Below are positions 59,601 through 64,000 of a DNA stretch of 64,000 bases, one piece after another. The DNA comes from Apoderus coryli (taxonomy: Eukaryota > Arthropoda > Insecta > Coleoptera > Attelabidae), in NCBI GenBank assembly GCA_911728435.2, contig OU452201.1, positions 8,060,001 through 8,124,000 on the forward strand, given 5' to 3'. The notes beneath the pieces are model-generated. The model was not told where the DNA came from. It worked only from the letters and a program-made list of their open reading frames with translations, and did not search any database. The position numbers and the translations under genes were made by a program. Numbering within the stretch: the stretch's first letter is position 1; every line of letters begins with the position of its first letter.

Positions 59601-62525
59601 AACGGACGCAAAAATACTATCAATCAATTTTTCAAATTGAATTAGTTAACTGAACAGTTCTATTATTTTTTTTATTCTTAAAATAATCCATTTCGATGCG
59701 AGGAGTTAAAACTTTAATGAAAAAATAAAAATAAAAATTCATTCAATTAATTCTTGATTGACTTTAAAAATAATTAAAGCATGCGTAAAAAACGCAAAAA
59801 ACCGAAAGAGAAACAATGTTATTGACTCTTAAAATTGATAATTTTTTATTTTATGTTAAATATGTTATAATCTCATAAAAAATGTTTTCAACAAATAGTG
59901 AGTTTGATACAAGATTTGGAATTCATATAAATATACCACACTTGGATTGTATTTCATTAAAGTATAATGTACATTAATTTTAGAACTTGTTTGGAGACGT
60001 ATGATAACTTATTCTGTATAAAATATCTTACCACTGAAGATGAGAATTCAATTCTCGAAACATGTATGGTTATGTAATGATTGATTGACAAATAGAAGGC
60101 CAATTTGTGGAGTAGACGAGTTTTATTTCATCTATTATTTTTGTTCAAAACATATTTAGCGACATGTATTTTGTGGACACTCTGTAGCCTTAATTTATAT
60201 CTGAAATGATTAAATAATATAATCTTGATGTTTTATACTATCTCACGCATTACCAGATTAAGAACACATCCACAAAAGTTTGCAATTTATATAAAATGTT
60301 ATGAAGGACTGATTGACTCATCACGCACCATTCTGAAAGGCCAAACCTACAATCATGAAGTTTTGGAACTCTCCATGTGTGTAAAGTAAAGAATGCGATG
60401 TACATTAATATGAAAAATAAAAATAAATAATTGAACCAGGATTATTTCGACCCCAAAATAACAATATTAATCAGCATTTTATATTAGCATAAGCGGAAAC
60501 CAAACGATGTCAACTTTTATGCATTAACTGACTTATAGGTATAGGTTTAGATGCAAACTAGACGTGGAAGTTTATGTCTATGAAAACAATATATTAGTCT
60601 ATGCTTAGTGGAGATTGCTCCCTTCTAAAACACCAAGTGTCCCACCGGGAAGCGTTTCGATTGGTTATGGAGAAACTACACTGTGGAACAATCTGAAAAT
60701 CTGGTATAGTACTTCGGTCGATGGGGCTAATTCGGCTAAAATGTTTTCAAGAATCTAGTGCTTCCGGTTATACCGGAAGTAGGTGTTATTTTAAACACAA
60801 CCCTATATAAATTATATTTTTTGTTTATTCTACTTGTAATTCTAAAGATAGTTACCAGTCGATCGATCGAAACCGTACCGGGTGGGAGATCCGTTACAAA
60901 AAAATAAGTTTCCAATCTACTTTCTCATAATAATAATAATAATTGCTTTATTGCTCAACAGAAAATCCATTTACAGAGCAATCTTACTAAATTACTAAAT
61001 ATTAATAATAACAATACAAATAAACCGAAACAGAAAGAAAGAAACACCATACATTCAACCTAAATGTTCATTCAAAACACCCAAAACAGTACTTTAGTGA
61101 TCAAAAAAAATATCACTCTCATCGCTTATAAAGTTATATGTCCGACACATTGTGTAGATAGGCGACTTCATCAACAAATTGGTCCTAGGTCGGTCGTTAT
61201 AAAATAAATTAGAAGATCTCGAATTTTGCCTTGATACCCGAAAATACAACTTTTGCAATAGTTCAGCGCAATCAATCTTACTATGTAATATATTAAAAAG
61301 GAATTTTACTGCATGAATTTTTCGTCTTAATTCTAAACTTTGTATTTGACATCTTGTTAACAAGATGTCATACTCTATTCCTCTTTTTGGATATGATCCA
61401 TCAGTTTTGAAACATAAGTATTTTAAGAACTTACGCTGAACTCTCTCAACAGAAACATTGTAACAGTTATAATATGGAAGAGCAATATTCCAGCTTTGAC
61501 CTGACATATGCATAGTATAAGGTTTTTATTGTATCCATATTCTCAAAAGATCTGGAATTTCTCACAATGTAGCCATAAGACCTAGATGTACCTACTCAGA
61601 ATTATGTTATTTATATGTATATCGAATGAAAGAAGCTTATCAAAGGTCACACCAAGATCCTTAATGGACTCAGGACGATTTAAAATCGTCTCACCAATCG
61701 TATAATCGAAATGAATGGCTGATTTTTTTCTGGTACATGACATAACTTTACACTTGGAAGAGTTCAAGTTCAGTTTGTTTTCCTCACACCAGCATTGAAC
61801 CAAATCCATATCACGCTGCAAACGATTACAATCGTCAAGATTATTAACGGAATTAAATATTTTCATATCGTCCGCAAAGAGCATTCTCTGACAATTCAGT
61901 AGTCCGGCTAAGTCATTTATAAAAATTAAAAACAATAATGAGCCCAGATTCGACCCTTGCGGAACACCAGATGACATATGGTATCTTGACGATTTATATC
62001 CATTTGGAGAACATATTGGGATCTATTAGTAATATATGAATGGATTAGCGAAACAGATCTAGCTCCAAGCCCAAACAAAGTAAGCTTGTTCAACAGAACC
62101 ACGTGATTTATTCTGTCAAATGCTTTGGCAAAGTCCGTGTAAATCACATCGACCTGCCCTCCTCCATCAACAGTTTCTGAAGTAAATTGTGTAAACACAG
62201 ACAGATCAGTAAGCGTGGACCTGCCACCGATAAAACCGTGTTGATTTATTTATAATAAATTCATAATTTAGTTGTAAAATAATTAGTGACGAAATAACTA
62301 AAAAGAAACACACATTTGTTAATTTTTTTTTCCTATACTTTTTTTAAATAAAAGTCAAATTTACAAACTCAGAATACGTATCTAATAATTTATTAGCAAA
62401 TGATAATTTATTACATACCTCAACGCTGGAAAATAGAGGTACTACACCGTGATCTTGCGCAAATACGGTAAGCCAATAATGGTTCTTGGTTTCGATGTCC
62501 AATATCGCTGATGTCTTGATAATTC
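16344..62525 (-). CDS. kug: Fat-like atypical cadherin kugelei (fat2), partial: 5' end outside the window
   Basis: Twenty-four constitutive exons with matching phases: 62419-62525, 52745-52952, 45356-45417, 44395-44550, 36752-36904, 36483-36693, 35483-35774, 34676-35426, 34082-34616, 33296-34021, 33016-33240, 29715-30152, 27014-27868, 26428-26589, 25994-26311, 24350-24892, 23212-24230, 22861-23142, 20757-22804, 19899-20677, 19714-19839, 18221-18547, 16574-16765, 16344-16474. They total 10,646 nt, or 3547 codons before TGA. Order: about 24 cadherin repeats, EGF modules, one LamG, further EGFs, membrane segment, cytoplasmic tail. A single LamG, the repeat-to-EGF junction ([18 protein letters not shown]) and the tail motif [16 protein letters not shown] mark the Fat-like/FAT1-3 group and not Fat (two LamG). 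Known role: planar polarity of basal actin and collective epithelial migration. About ten N-terminal repeats and the signal peptide lie beyond 64000. Confidence 0.92.
17045..17560 (+). mobile_element. LINE fragment: RNase H and C-terminal Cys/His region
   Basis: Plus-strand pieces in different frames read [18 protein letters not shown] (the end of a LINE-type RNase H), then [40 protein letters not shown] and DNDKCGFCE with a stop. This is the usual C-terminal order in non-LTR elements that carry RNase H. Stops and frameshifts show it is dead. It sits in the kugelei intron 16766-18220, antisense to the gene. A similar C-terminal piece occurs at 58400-58870. Confidence 0.7.
18817..18862 (+). 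ncRNA. Hammerhead-ribozyme-like motif, copy with degenerate core
   Basis: Layout: GTCA (18821-18824), CTAAATA in place of CTGAAGA (18825-18831), a bulged T, stem II GAGAT/ATCTC (18833-18837 with 18842-18846), GAAA (18847-18850), CATGTA, then TGAC (18857-18860), which pairs perfectly with the opening GTCA as stem I. Two core bases differ from the consensus, so cleavage is unlikely. The structure matches the better copy at 60030-60070 with compensated pairs. About 40 bases downstream both share TTTGTGGAG(C/T)AGACG. Confidence 0.4.
20714..20740. repeat. (AT)n microsatellite
   Basis: About a dozen AT dinucleotides in the 79-base intron between kugelei exons 20757-22804 and 19899-20677, next to the splice donor. 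Confidence 0.8.
20757..22804 (-). CDS. kug: kugelei: last cadherin repeat, EGF modules and laminin G (large exon)
   Basis: A 2048-nt exon, phase 0 in and phase 2 out. It starts [19 protein letters not shown], finishes the final cadherin repeat ([20 protein letters not shown]), and continues with the membrane-distal linker domain ([16 protein letters not shown]). A Fat-like spacer rich in charged residues follows, with a partial EGF ([15 protein letters not shown]), an EGF ([14 protein letters not shown]) and [13 protein letters not shown]. The single LamG is marked by [42 protein letters not shown] and [12 protein letters not shown]. Two more EGFs close the exon ([28 protein letters not shown]). 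Donor GAAG|GTTTGT precedes an AT microsatellite. Confidence 0.92.
22861..27868 (-). CDS. kug: kugelei: cadherin-repeat exons, membrane-proximal block
   Basis: Six exons: 27014-27868, 26428-26589, 25994-26311, 24350-24892, 23212-24230 and 22861-23142. They hold about eleven cadherin linkers, recognised by the calcium-binding D-x-N-D-N-x-P type motif: [72 protein letters not shown] and DANDNPPLF. Two linkers are degenerate ([10 protein letters not shown] and [10 protein letters not shown]) and probably bind less calcium. LDRE-type motifs appear once per repeat. Introns are mostly 57-120 bases, apart from one of 1.1 kb (24893-25993) holding a LINE fragment and one of 424 bases (26590-27013) with a TACAGGG-type terminus near 26930. 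Confidence 0.92.
25015..25990 (+). mobile_element. LINE 3' fragment: reverse transcriptase end and repetitive tail
   Basis: Plus-strand frames encode [20 protein letters not shown], then after a frameshift [34 protein letters not shown] and [20 protein letters not shown]. These are typical of the C-terminal (thumb and beyond) part of jockey-like reverse transcriptases. At 25326-25652 the frame changes again. The 3' part holds a GTATTGTTTTT-like tandem stretch (25676-25770), a polyadenylation-like AATAAA and a (TTA)n tail. Antisense to kugelei and clearly dead. The fragment at 57020-57345 belongs to the same family. Confidence 0.8.
25676..25770 (+). repeat. Degenerate tandem GTATTGTTTTTG repeat in the LINE 3' UTR
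   Basis: About seven imperfect units of 11-13 bases reading GTATTGTTTTT(G/A) follow one another in the non-coding tail of the LINE fragment. Confidence 0.6.
27869..29714. other. kugelei intron, 1.85 kb, no recognisable content
   Basis: AT-rich intron between exons 29715-30152 and 27014-27868. I see no exon-like open frame with splice sites and no transposon signature. Confidence 0.6.
29715..36904 (-). CDS. kug: kugelei: cadherin-repeat exons, middle block
   Basis: Eight exons: 36752-36904, 36483-36693, 35483-35774, 34676-35426, 34082-34616, 33296-34021, 33016-33240 and 29715-30152. They carry about ten linkers: [54 protein letters not shown] and DVNDSPPEF, with degenerate ones at [20 protein letters not shown] and IDRSMPVF. 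Every exon boundary follows GT-AG and keeps phase. Intron 34022-34081 is only 60 bases and stop-free in frame. The 2.86-kb intron 30153-33015 contains a 24-base exon candidate at 31883-31906. Confidence 0.92.
30290..30485. repeat. MITE, about 190 bp
   Basis: Inverted ends read AGGTGAAAAGTTTCCGG on the left and, on the right, the complement of GAGTGAAAAGTTTCCGG. The body has no coding capacity. It lies in the kugelei intron upstream of exon 29715-30152. Confidence 0.6.
30880..31640. other. Unassigned, GC-richer intronic block
   Basis: Base composition is more even here than in the surrounding intron, and there are open stretches on both strands (for example 31397-31612 minus), which suggests a decayed mobile element. 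None of the frames matches a protein family I can name. It lies between the 24-base exon candidate and exon 29715-30152. Confidence 0.3.
31883..31906 (-). CDS. kug: kugelei: candidate optional 24-nt microexon
   Basis: Acceptor tttttcacag and donor CCTT|GTGAGT bracket exactly 24 bases that fit phase 1 on both sides. Skipping it joins FNT-G to VISVVDELD, the usual cadherin strand. Including it replaces that Gly with APDSNNGPC, an insertion of eight residues in the loop before the strand. No stop arises in either form. Because both products are in frame and the splice sites are good, an alternative microexon is the simplest reading, but a chance pair of splice sites cannot be excluded. Confidence 0.5.
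34022..34081 (-). other. 60-nt in-frame, stop-free intron (possible exitron)
   Basis: GTAAGA at its 5' end and TTTCAG at its 3' end separate kugelei exons 34082-34616 and 33296-34021. Its length is a multiple of three and it has no stop in frame. Retention would insert 20 mostly hydrophobic residues (including [15 protein letters not shown]) into a cadherin repeat after DIIEG. Splicing restores the normal DIIEGNKHNAF. Confidence 0.6.
35860..35945. repeat. Short near-perfect hairpin
   Basis: CACCAACACAATTTTTTTAA on the left is complemented by a right arm ending AAATATTGTTGTGGTG, around a centre reading CTCGACGTTGAG. The whole is about 55-80 bases. It is probably a very small foldback element in the kugelei intron between exons 36483-36693 and 35483-35774. 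Confidence 0.6.
36905..39635. other. kugelei intron segment without assigned content
   Basis: AT-rich intron between exon 36752-36904 and the LINE insertion at 39640. The minus-strand open frame 38983-39165 ([13 protein letters not shown]) may be LINE-derived, but I cannot place it. I see no exon with flanking splice sites. Confidence 0.45.
39640..41305 (+). mobile_element. 5'-truncated jockey-type LINE with mutated active site
   Basis: A 470-codon frame (39769-41181) encodes a reverse transcriptase: [72 protein letters not shown], then the catalytic box as FADYLKIF where FADD is expected, and DLGVTFDHK. The second catalytic Asp is therefore Tyr, so the enzyme should be dead. Before 39830 the upstream sequence continues in another frame ([20 protein letters not shown]), a frameshift. 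The 3' end is CAATAAATGC plus (TTATTA)n. There is no ORF1 or endonuclease. It lies in a kugelei intron, antisense. The copy at 60925-62240 is a relative with the same 3' end. Confidence 0.88.
41594..41710 (-). CDS. kug: kugelei: candidate optional 117-nt cassette exon, acidic insert
   Basis: Acceptor tttatgtgttcag and donor CGG|GTAAGC flank 39 codons without a stop, phase 0 on both sides. The peptide starts [20 protein letters not shown] and ends IGLDRIMR, with nine Asp and one Glu against four basic residues. The constitutive exons on either side already join correctly (NNPMFQ to VLAFDKDAG) in the middle of a cadherin repeat, so this exon would add an acidic loop to that repeat. It does not look like a cadherin strand. 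Its base composition is more even than the intron around it, which favours coding. It could instead be an exon of another nested transcript. Confidence 0.55.
42341..42600. repeat. MITE with imperfect inverted ends
   Basis: ATATATCACGTGGCGCCATC on the left is mirrored by the complement of ATATATCATGTAGCCCTTTC on the right, both followed by TAGCGGTA. Inner segments (GAAGAATTTAAATCTT and AGATTTAAATTCTTC) also pair. It directly abuts the next element. Confidence 0.6.
42602..44215. repeat. Older inverted-repeat element split by a mariner
   Basis: The left part (TACAGGGTGTCCAGAAACTC ... GAATTCATGGCAATTCGTCG ... GAAATTGCTTCCGAAAGGAGTT) is the inverted copy of the right part (AACTCCTTTCGGAAGCAATT ... 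GAATTGCCATAAAAGCC ... GCACACCCCGTA). The mariner at 42719-44050 interrupts it. To the right of the mariner, a short hairpin with arms AAGATGGCGGCTTAG/CTAAGCCGCCATCTT forms the centre. Without the mariner the element is about 280 bp. Confidence 0.7.
42719..44050 (+). mobile_element. Mariner element, copy 2, near-intact transposase
   Basis: A 1332-bp DD34D mariner between TA duplications with ends CGAGGCACGTTT and AAACATGCCTCG. The transposase frame runs to a TAG after NYVEK at about 43949 with no internal stop (359 codons counted from 42872). Motifs: [18 protein letters not shown] and [14 protein letters not shown], with 34 residues between the last two Asp. At the place where copy 1 has the start ATG (ATGCCTCCG) this copy has ATAGCTCCG, so the usual start codon is lost; the next in-frame ATG lies after 46 codons, inside the DNA-binding domain. 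The CpG-rich leader contains a GCGCATGCGC palindrome (42786-42795). Confidence 0.93.
44395..62525 (-). CDS. kug: kugelei: widely spaced 5' exons present in the window
   Basis: Four exons: 62419-62525 ([20 protein letters not shown]), 52745-52952 ([34 protein letters not shown]), 45356-45417 ([20 protein letters not shown]) and 44395-44550 ([31 protein letters not shown]). Introns of 9.5 kb, 7.3 kb and 0.8 kb separate them. The first exon begins with a split codon (acceptor atattttcag), so at least one more exon lies upstream; none is convincing before 64000. Each exon holds part of a cadherin repeat and the phases agree (0, 1, 0). Confidence 0.9.
46203..46496. repeat. MITE with roughly 95-bp inverted arms
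   Basis: The left arm (46203-46300: ATTACATAAAGTAACAAGAC, GGAAATTTGTTTCACACTAC, GATCCACAACTCAT) is complemented by the right arm (46384-46496: ATGAGTTGTGGATC, GTAGTGTGAAACAAATTTCC, GTCTTGTTACTTTATGTAAC). A spacer of about 80 bases carries a third, shorter copy of GTTGGAAATTTGGATCACAC. No coding capacity. Confidence 0.75.
46497..47792. other. kugelei intron segment with a weak hammerhead-like motif
   Basis: AT-rich intron. The only item noted is the motif at 47288-47330, described separately, and a small (ATT)n stretch near 46621-46645. Confidence 0.5.
47288..47330 (+). ncRNA. Hammerhead-like motif, weak copy
   Basis: CTGAAGA at 47292-47298 is intact, stem II is short (AGAG with CTTT), and GAAAC followed by ATGT is intact (47317-47325). 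Stem I is reduced to two or three pairs. It matches the order seen at 60030-60070 but the helices have decayed. Confidence 0.3.
47793..48650 (-). mobile_element. Second mariner subfamily, degenerate copy
   Basis: Minus-strand frames read [80 protein letters not shown], then IITCDET followed by a junction that skips the central catalytic region, and [20 protein letters not shown]. The right terminus is CCAGACCTCG with TA at 48651. Frameshifts and an internal deletion (the HDNA block is missing) make it inactive, and the left end is lost. It is a different subfamily from the pair of related copies at 6474 and 42719. Confidence 0.85.
48989..49412. repeat. MITE with long, nearly perfect terminal repeats
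   Basis: The ends read TACACTTAGCAGCAAAAATA ACGCACAACC and, on the right, the complement with a single change (CGG for CAG), extending about 50 bases each side into AAAAATTAT and CAATTTCAAAG. TA-type flanks suggest a Tc1/mariner-mobilised element. Inside, at about 49159-49214, a TACAGGGTGC ... ATCCTGTA pair marks a smaller nested element. Confidence 0.75.
49413..50784. other. kugelei intron segment without assigned content
   Basis: No exon or element is recognised. The plus-strand open frame 49848-50156 starts with ATG but has no family resemblance and no surrounding gene structure. Confidence 0.5.
50785..51212 (-). mobile_element. Decayed mariner remnant
   Basis: The minus strand encodes [31 protein letters not shown] and, after a deletion, [18 protein letters not shown] and [20 protein letters not shown]. 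These align with the helix-turn-helix, the beta strand before the second Asp and the C-terminal part of irritans-type mariners. The catalytic blocks themselves are mostly missing. Ends are not defined. Confidence 0.55.
51213..52401. other. kugelei intron segment without assigned content
   Basis: AT-rich; no exon, repeat structure or transposase fragment recognised. Confidence 0.5.
52402..52625 (-). mobile_element. LINE fragment: start of an RNase H domain
   Basis: The minus strand encodes [20 protein letters not shown], then [18 protein letters not shown], the diagnostic first strand of LINE-type RNase H (catalytic Asp in TDGS). The fragment stops soon after. It probably belongs to the family whose C-terminal parts lie at 17045-17560 and 58400-58870. 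It sits just downstream of kugelei exon 52745-52952. Confidence 0.75.
53580..55222. repeat. 1.64-kb foldback element with arms of about 610 bp
   Basis: The left arm (53580 to about 54190) and right arm (about 54612-55222) are inverted copies that I judge by eye to be over 90% identical, with a spacer of about 420 bp. Outer ends: TATACAGGGTGTCCTACGGT and its complement. Inside the arms lie two further symmetric pairs of element-like ends: ACACCCTATATATT at 53760 against AATATATGGGGTATT at 55030, and TATACAGGGTGGTCAAAAAA at 54006 against its complement ending at 54797. A short palindrome CTTCCGGTTATACCGGAAG also occurs in each arm. There is no coding capacity. It lies in the 9.5-kb kugelei intron. 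Confidence 0.88.
55250..55335 (+). other. tRNA-Ala-like sequence (tRNA pseudogene or SINE head)
   Basis: D stem CTGT/ACAG (55260-55263, 55274-55277), anticodon stem TTCGC/GCGGA (55282-55286, 55294-55298) with loop TTCGCAT and anticodon CGC (Ala), and T arm CTGGG-TTCGAAT-TCTAG (55304-55320). The B box GGTTCGAATTC is almost consensus. The acceptor arms (AAGGTGG and CTTTGAA) do not pair, so it is not a functional tRNA. A T-run suitable as a Pol III terminator follows at about 55331. It sits immediately beside the foldback element. Confidence 0.5.
55810..56406 (-). CDS. Uncharacterised intact intronless ORF nested in a kugelei intron
   Basis: ATG at 56406 in a strong context (TCAAAATGGCTG) opens 198 codons ending in GKL and a stop at 55810-55812. 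There is no intron, frameshift or internal stop. It starts [20 protein letters not shown], then has long amphipathic helical stretches ([59 protein letters not shown]), with an acidic [15 protein letters not shown] segment between. I see no signal peptide, membrane helix or zinc motif; a helical-bundle protein is likely. A TATAAA lies about 35-40 bases upstream of the ATG. It is on the same strand as kugelei, inside the 9.5-kb intron. I do not recognise the family; it could be a small cell-division or germline protein, a retrogene, or a captured gene. I infer no function. Confidence 0.6.
   Translation of the reverse strand: MAEDYVCWWIDLYEGHNDNEINSSKNIVQLLEPCIQQIEITIDKIEQVKDDITKKIFNKTAKQLEEGFEYDDFEWLKIPKELTSEDFDNAVKVFYNMFQRFAVLFEVFLKKSCDTDNVKIWRFQKCCLQSILYDINVMIVERDLAPLEEQPLIADIPGEINNIDSIMASLVREWLILKQYRIVLKESLETFKKMLGKL
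57020..57345 (-). mobile_element. LINE fragment: two pieces of a jockey-type reverse transcriptase
   Basis: The minus strand encodes [20 protein letters not shown] and [19 protein letters not shown] (finger region, 'KSTGIDGIP' type) and then, after an internal deletion, [16 protein letters not shown] with HVDH, the region after the active site. The second piece matches the family at 25015-25990. It is dead. Confidence 0.7.
57941..58320 (-). mobile_element. DDE transposase remnant (Tc1/mariner-superfamily type)
   Basis: The minus strand encodes [20 protein letters not shown], then [20 protein letters not shown], then [20 protein letters not shown]. This is the C-terminal third of transposases with a PPRSPDLTPLDFFLWG block and a terminal RLGYC...GGHFEH. 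The usual SPDLTP has become SGGLVP and the last His-rich part is altered. No terminal repeats found. Confidence 0.6.
58400..58875 (+). mobile_element. LINE fragment: RNase H end and C-terminal Cys/His region
   Basis: Plus-strand pieces read [20 protein letters not shown] (altered RNase H strand, normally WIPGHSG) and, about 200 bases on, [29 protein letters not shown], the C-x2-C ... H type C-terminus of RNase H-bearing LINEs. Stops and frame changes are frequent. It is related in layout to 17045-17560. Confidence 0.6.
58876..60020. other. kugelei intron segment without assigned content
   Basis: AT-rich, apart from a TACAGGGTT terminus-like string near 59573. No exon recognised. Confidence 0.45.
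60025..60076 (+). ncRNA. Hammerhead-ribozyme-like motif, best copy
   Basis: In order: stem I 5' strand ACCA (60030-60033), core CTGAAGA (60034-60040), one bulged T, stem II GAGAA/TTCTC (60042-60046 with 60052-60056), GAAA (60057-60060), a two-pair stem III within ACATGT, the nucleotide A60066 at the cleavage position, then TGGT (60067-60070), which pairs with ACCA. This is the minimal type I layout known from Penelope-like elements. The bulged T at the base of stem II departs from the consensus, so activity is uncertain. No Penelope reverse transcriptase or GIY-YIG domain is visible nearby. Confidence 0.45.
60650..60835. repeat. Partial relative of the foldback arm
   Basis: The palindrome CTTCCGGTTATACCGGAAG occurs again here, followed by GTGTTATTTTAAACACAACC CTATATA, matching the order in the foldback arms near 53710-53770. 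Only this end portion is shared; the opposite end and the inverted second arm are absent. Confidence 0.55.
60925..62240 (-). mobile_element. 5'-truncated jockey-type LINE, second copy
   Basis: Minus-strand frames, from high to low coordinates, read [60 protein letters not shown] (active site intact), [40 protein letters not shown] and [20 protein letters not shown]. Frameshifts near 61950 and 61550 break the protein. The 3' end (GAGCAATAAAGCAATTATTA) matches that of 39640-41305, so the two copies belong to one family though they have diverged clearly in protein sequence. In sense orientation to kugelei, just downstream of exon 62419-62525. Confidence 0.85.
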
Positions 62526-64000
62526 CTGAAAATATAAAAAAATAATAATGAATATAATATGTATCAAACTAGAAACAACATTAACCATTGTTATAGGTTT
62601 TTAAAATCATATAATTCCAAATCACCGCTGATTATTATAGTTGGTTAAGGTTGTCCTGCTAATTGGGTAGATTCTAGGAATCTTAGACCGATTTTTTATT
62701 ATTATAAATAAATTAAATGTAAGAAAAAGCAAAAACTATAAAAAATGACCTTTAATATATCTGAACATTTAAATAATCTCTTTTTGCATATACTGCTAGT
62801 AATATGGGTATCACAATAATAAATCCGAATAAATTTCCATTAAAAATTTTTCAGTCAATTTTTTTAGCTAATTAATAAATTCAACTGGAACATTTTCTCT
62901 TAATCCAGAGTAGGAAAAAAATTGTGGAAATAATGAAAATAATAACCACCCACAGTTTTATTCCATTTATTTAATATTTTTTGCCAATTATAAGCACCTC
63001 TTCATGATATAGCTATGTATAGGATTTTCTGTTTTATAAAAGATAGAAAGACCTCTTTTTTTTTATTTTGTAGGTATACAATGTGCTGTACAGAGTCTCT
63101 TCTTGGTATCATTCATATTCATGCTCTGATAGGATCTAAATGTGCCAATTAGCTGGGCTTCAACCGCTAGAACAATTATTTATATTCAATTTCATCGTTC
63201 CACTTTGCAATGAAAGGTAGAATTCTGTTAATGTACGGGATATTTATAAAAGAAGCCATAAATAATGTTAAGCTTTTAAAACCGGCAAAATTTAATTTTT
63301 TTAAAGAGGATTTTTTATGTTGTGCCTAACTATTAGAAGTCATATATATGAAAGTCCAACTTGTGCTATAGAAGTATTATTTCTACGGTTAGAGTCCAAA
63401 CGTGTGGTGAGACACTAGTCGTAAATACTGAGATGATAAATAGAGAGATAAACTCAAAGTATCGATAAAGAATTAAAGATCAGTTCTCAAAAACGAACTA
63501 AATAATGTTAAATAATAGCAAAAATTGCCATAAGTATGAAGACAAAATAGAAATAAGTTTATTTATCTAAGAAAGAGTGTCTAAACCAATCTTATAATAG
63601 GAATATTTTGCAATTAGGTACATAAAAATGAAATCTTAATTCACCATAAAATTTGGTCTTTCGTCCATAATTAAATTTGAATACAACGCTTTGTTGAGAT
63701 AGACAGTGATTTTCTTACCGATATGCGAAATTTGAGTCATATATGTTTGGGACAGCCTGTTTGCTGAATAATAAAAATAGTTCAGTTCCTGTGAAAATTT
63801 GTTGTCGCCTCATCGAACGTGAAAGGGCATAATGAAATTTTCCGCATTATTGGAAAATTTTGATGAAAGCATCCTGGAAGTTGTTAAGATGTTTTTTTTG
63901 TACTTATTGATTAGTTCTTGTGTTTAGATTTTTTATAGAAATTTAGTTTCATAAAATAGTCTAAAGGAAATTCCTCCAAGATGTGTTTGAAATAGAAAAA
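62526..64000. other. 5' intron of kugelei continuing beyond the window
   Basis: AT-rich. The exon preceding 62419-62525 must end in phase 1. The only acceptor/donor pair I noticed (63724-63768) gives a peptide unlike a cadherin strand and was rejected. No element is recognised. Confidence 0.5.

Noticed and set aside
63724..63768. Possible upstream kugelei exon with acceptor TTATTCAG and donor ATCG|GTAAGA
   Set aside because: The only phase-compatible frame (NRLSQTYMTQISHI) does not resemble the end of a cadherin repeat, which should finish with a TTG-type turn.
1..64000. CRISPR arrays, operons, riboswitches or other prokaryotic features
   Set aside because: Spliced genes, introns and insect transposons throughout; no regularly spaced repeats found.

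Overview
The window is AT-rich, intron-rich insect genomic DNA. Spliced genes, a Fat-like cadherin, a Gasz-type piRNA factor, mariner elements and jockey-type LINEs together point to an insect. I cannot name the order from sequence alone; many elements ending in TATACAGGGTG would fit a beetle or a hemipteran.

Layout. 1-5200 holds no exon I can support and is probably intron upstream of a small heat-shock gene (HspB8/CG14207 type, + strand), whose last two exons lie at 5201-5789. Tail-to-tail with it is a complete seven-exon Gasz gene (- strand, 6234-10133): ankyrin repeats, SAM domain and a C-terminal membrane anchor. A mariner copy sits in its last intron. Head-to-head with Gasz, 187 bp away, is a short two-exon + strand ORF for a 44-residue membrane peptide. 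10.5-16.3 kb is intergenic, with MITEs.

From 16344 to beyond the right edge, the - strand carries the 3' three quarters of one very large gene, the Fat-like atypical cadherin kugelei (fat2). I can place 24 constitutive exons with consistent splice phases (3547 codons before the stop): about 24 cadherin repeats, EGF modules, one laminin G domain, a membrane segment and the cytoplasmic tail. Two further phase-compatible exons, 117 nt and 24 nt, look like optional cassettes, and one 60-nt intron is stop-free and in frame. The N-terminal exons lie outside the window.

The large 5' introns of kugelei are full of transposon debris: a second mariner nested in an older inverted-repeat element, two related LINE copies, fragments of another RNase H-bearing LINE, three further transposase remnants, several MITEs and a 1.64-kb foldback. 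One of these introns also holds an intact intronless 198-codon ORF (55810-56406, - strand) that I do not recognise.

The most interesting non-coding signal is a dispersed motif that folds like a minimal hammerhead ribozyme. The copies at 60.03 kb and 18.83 kb show compensatory changes in stems I and II and share downstream sequence. Weaker copies lie at 47.29 kb and 9.89 kb.
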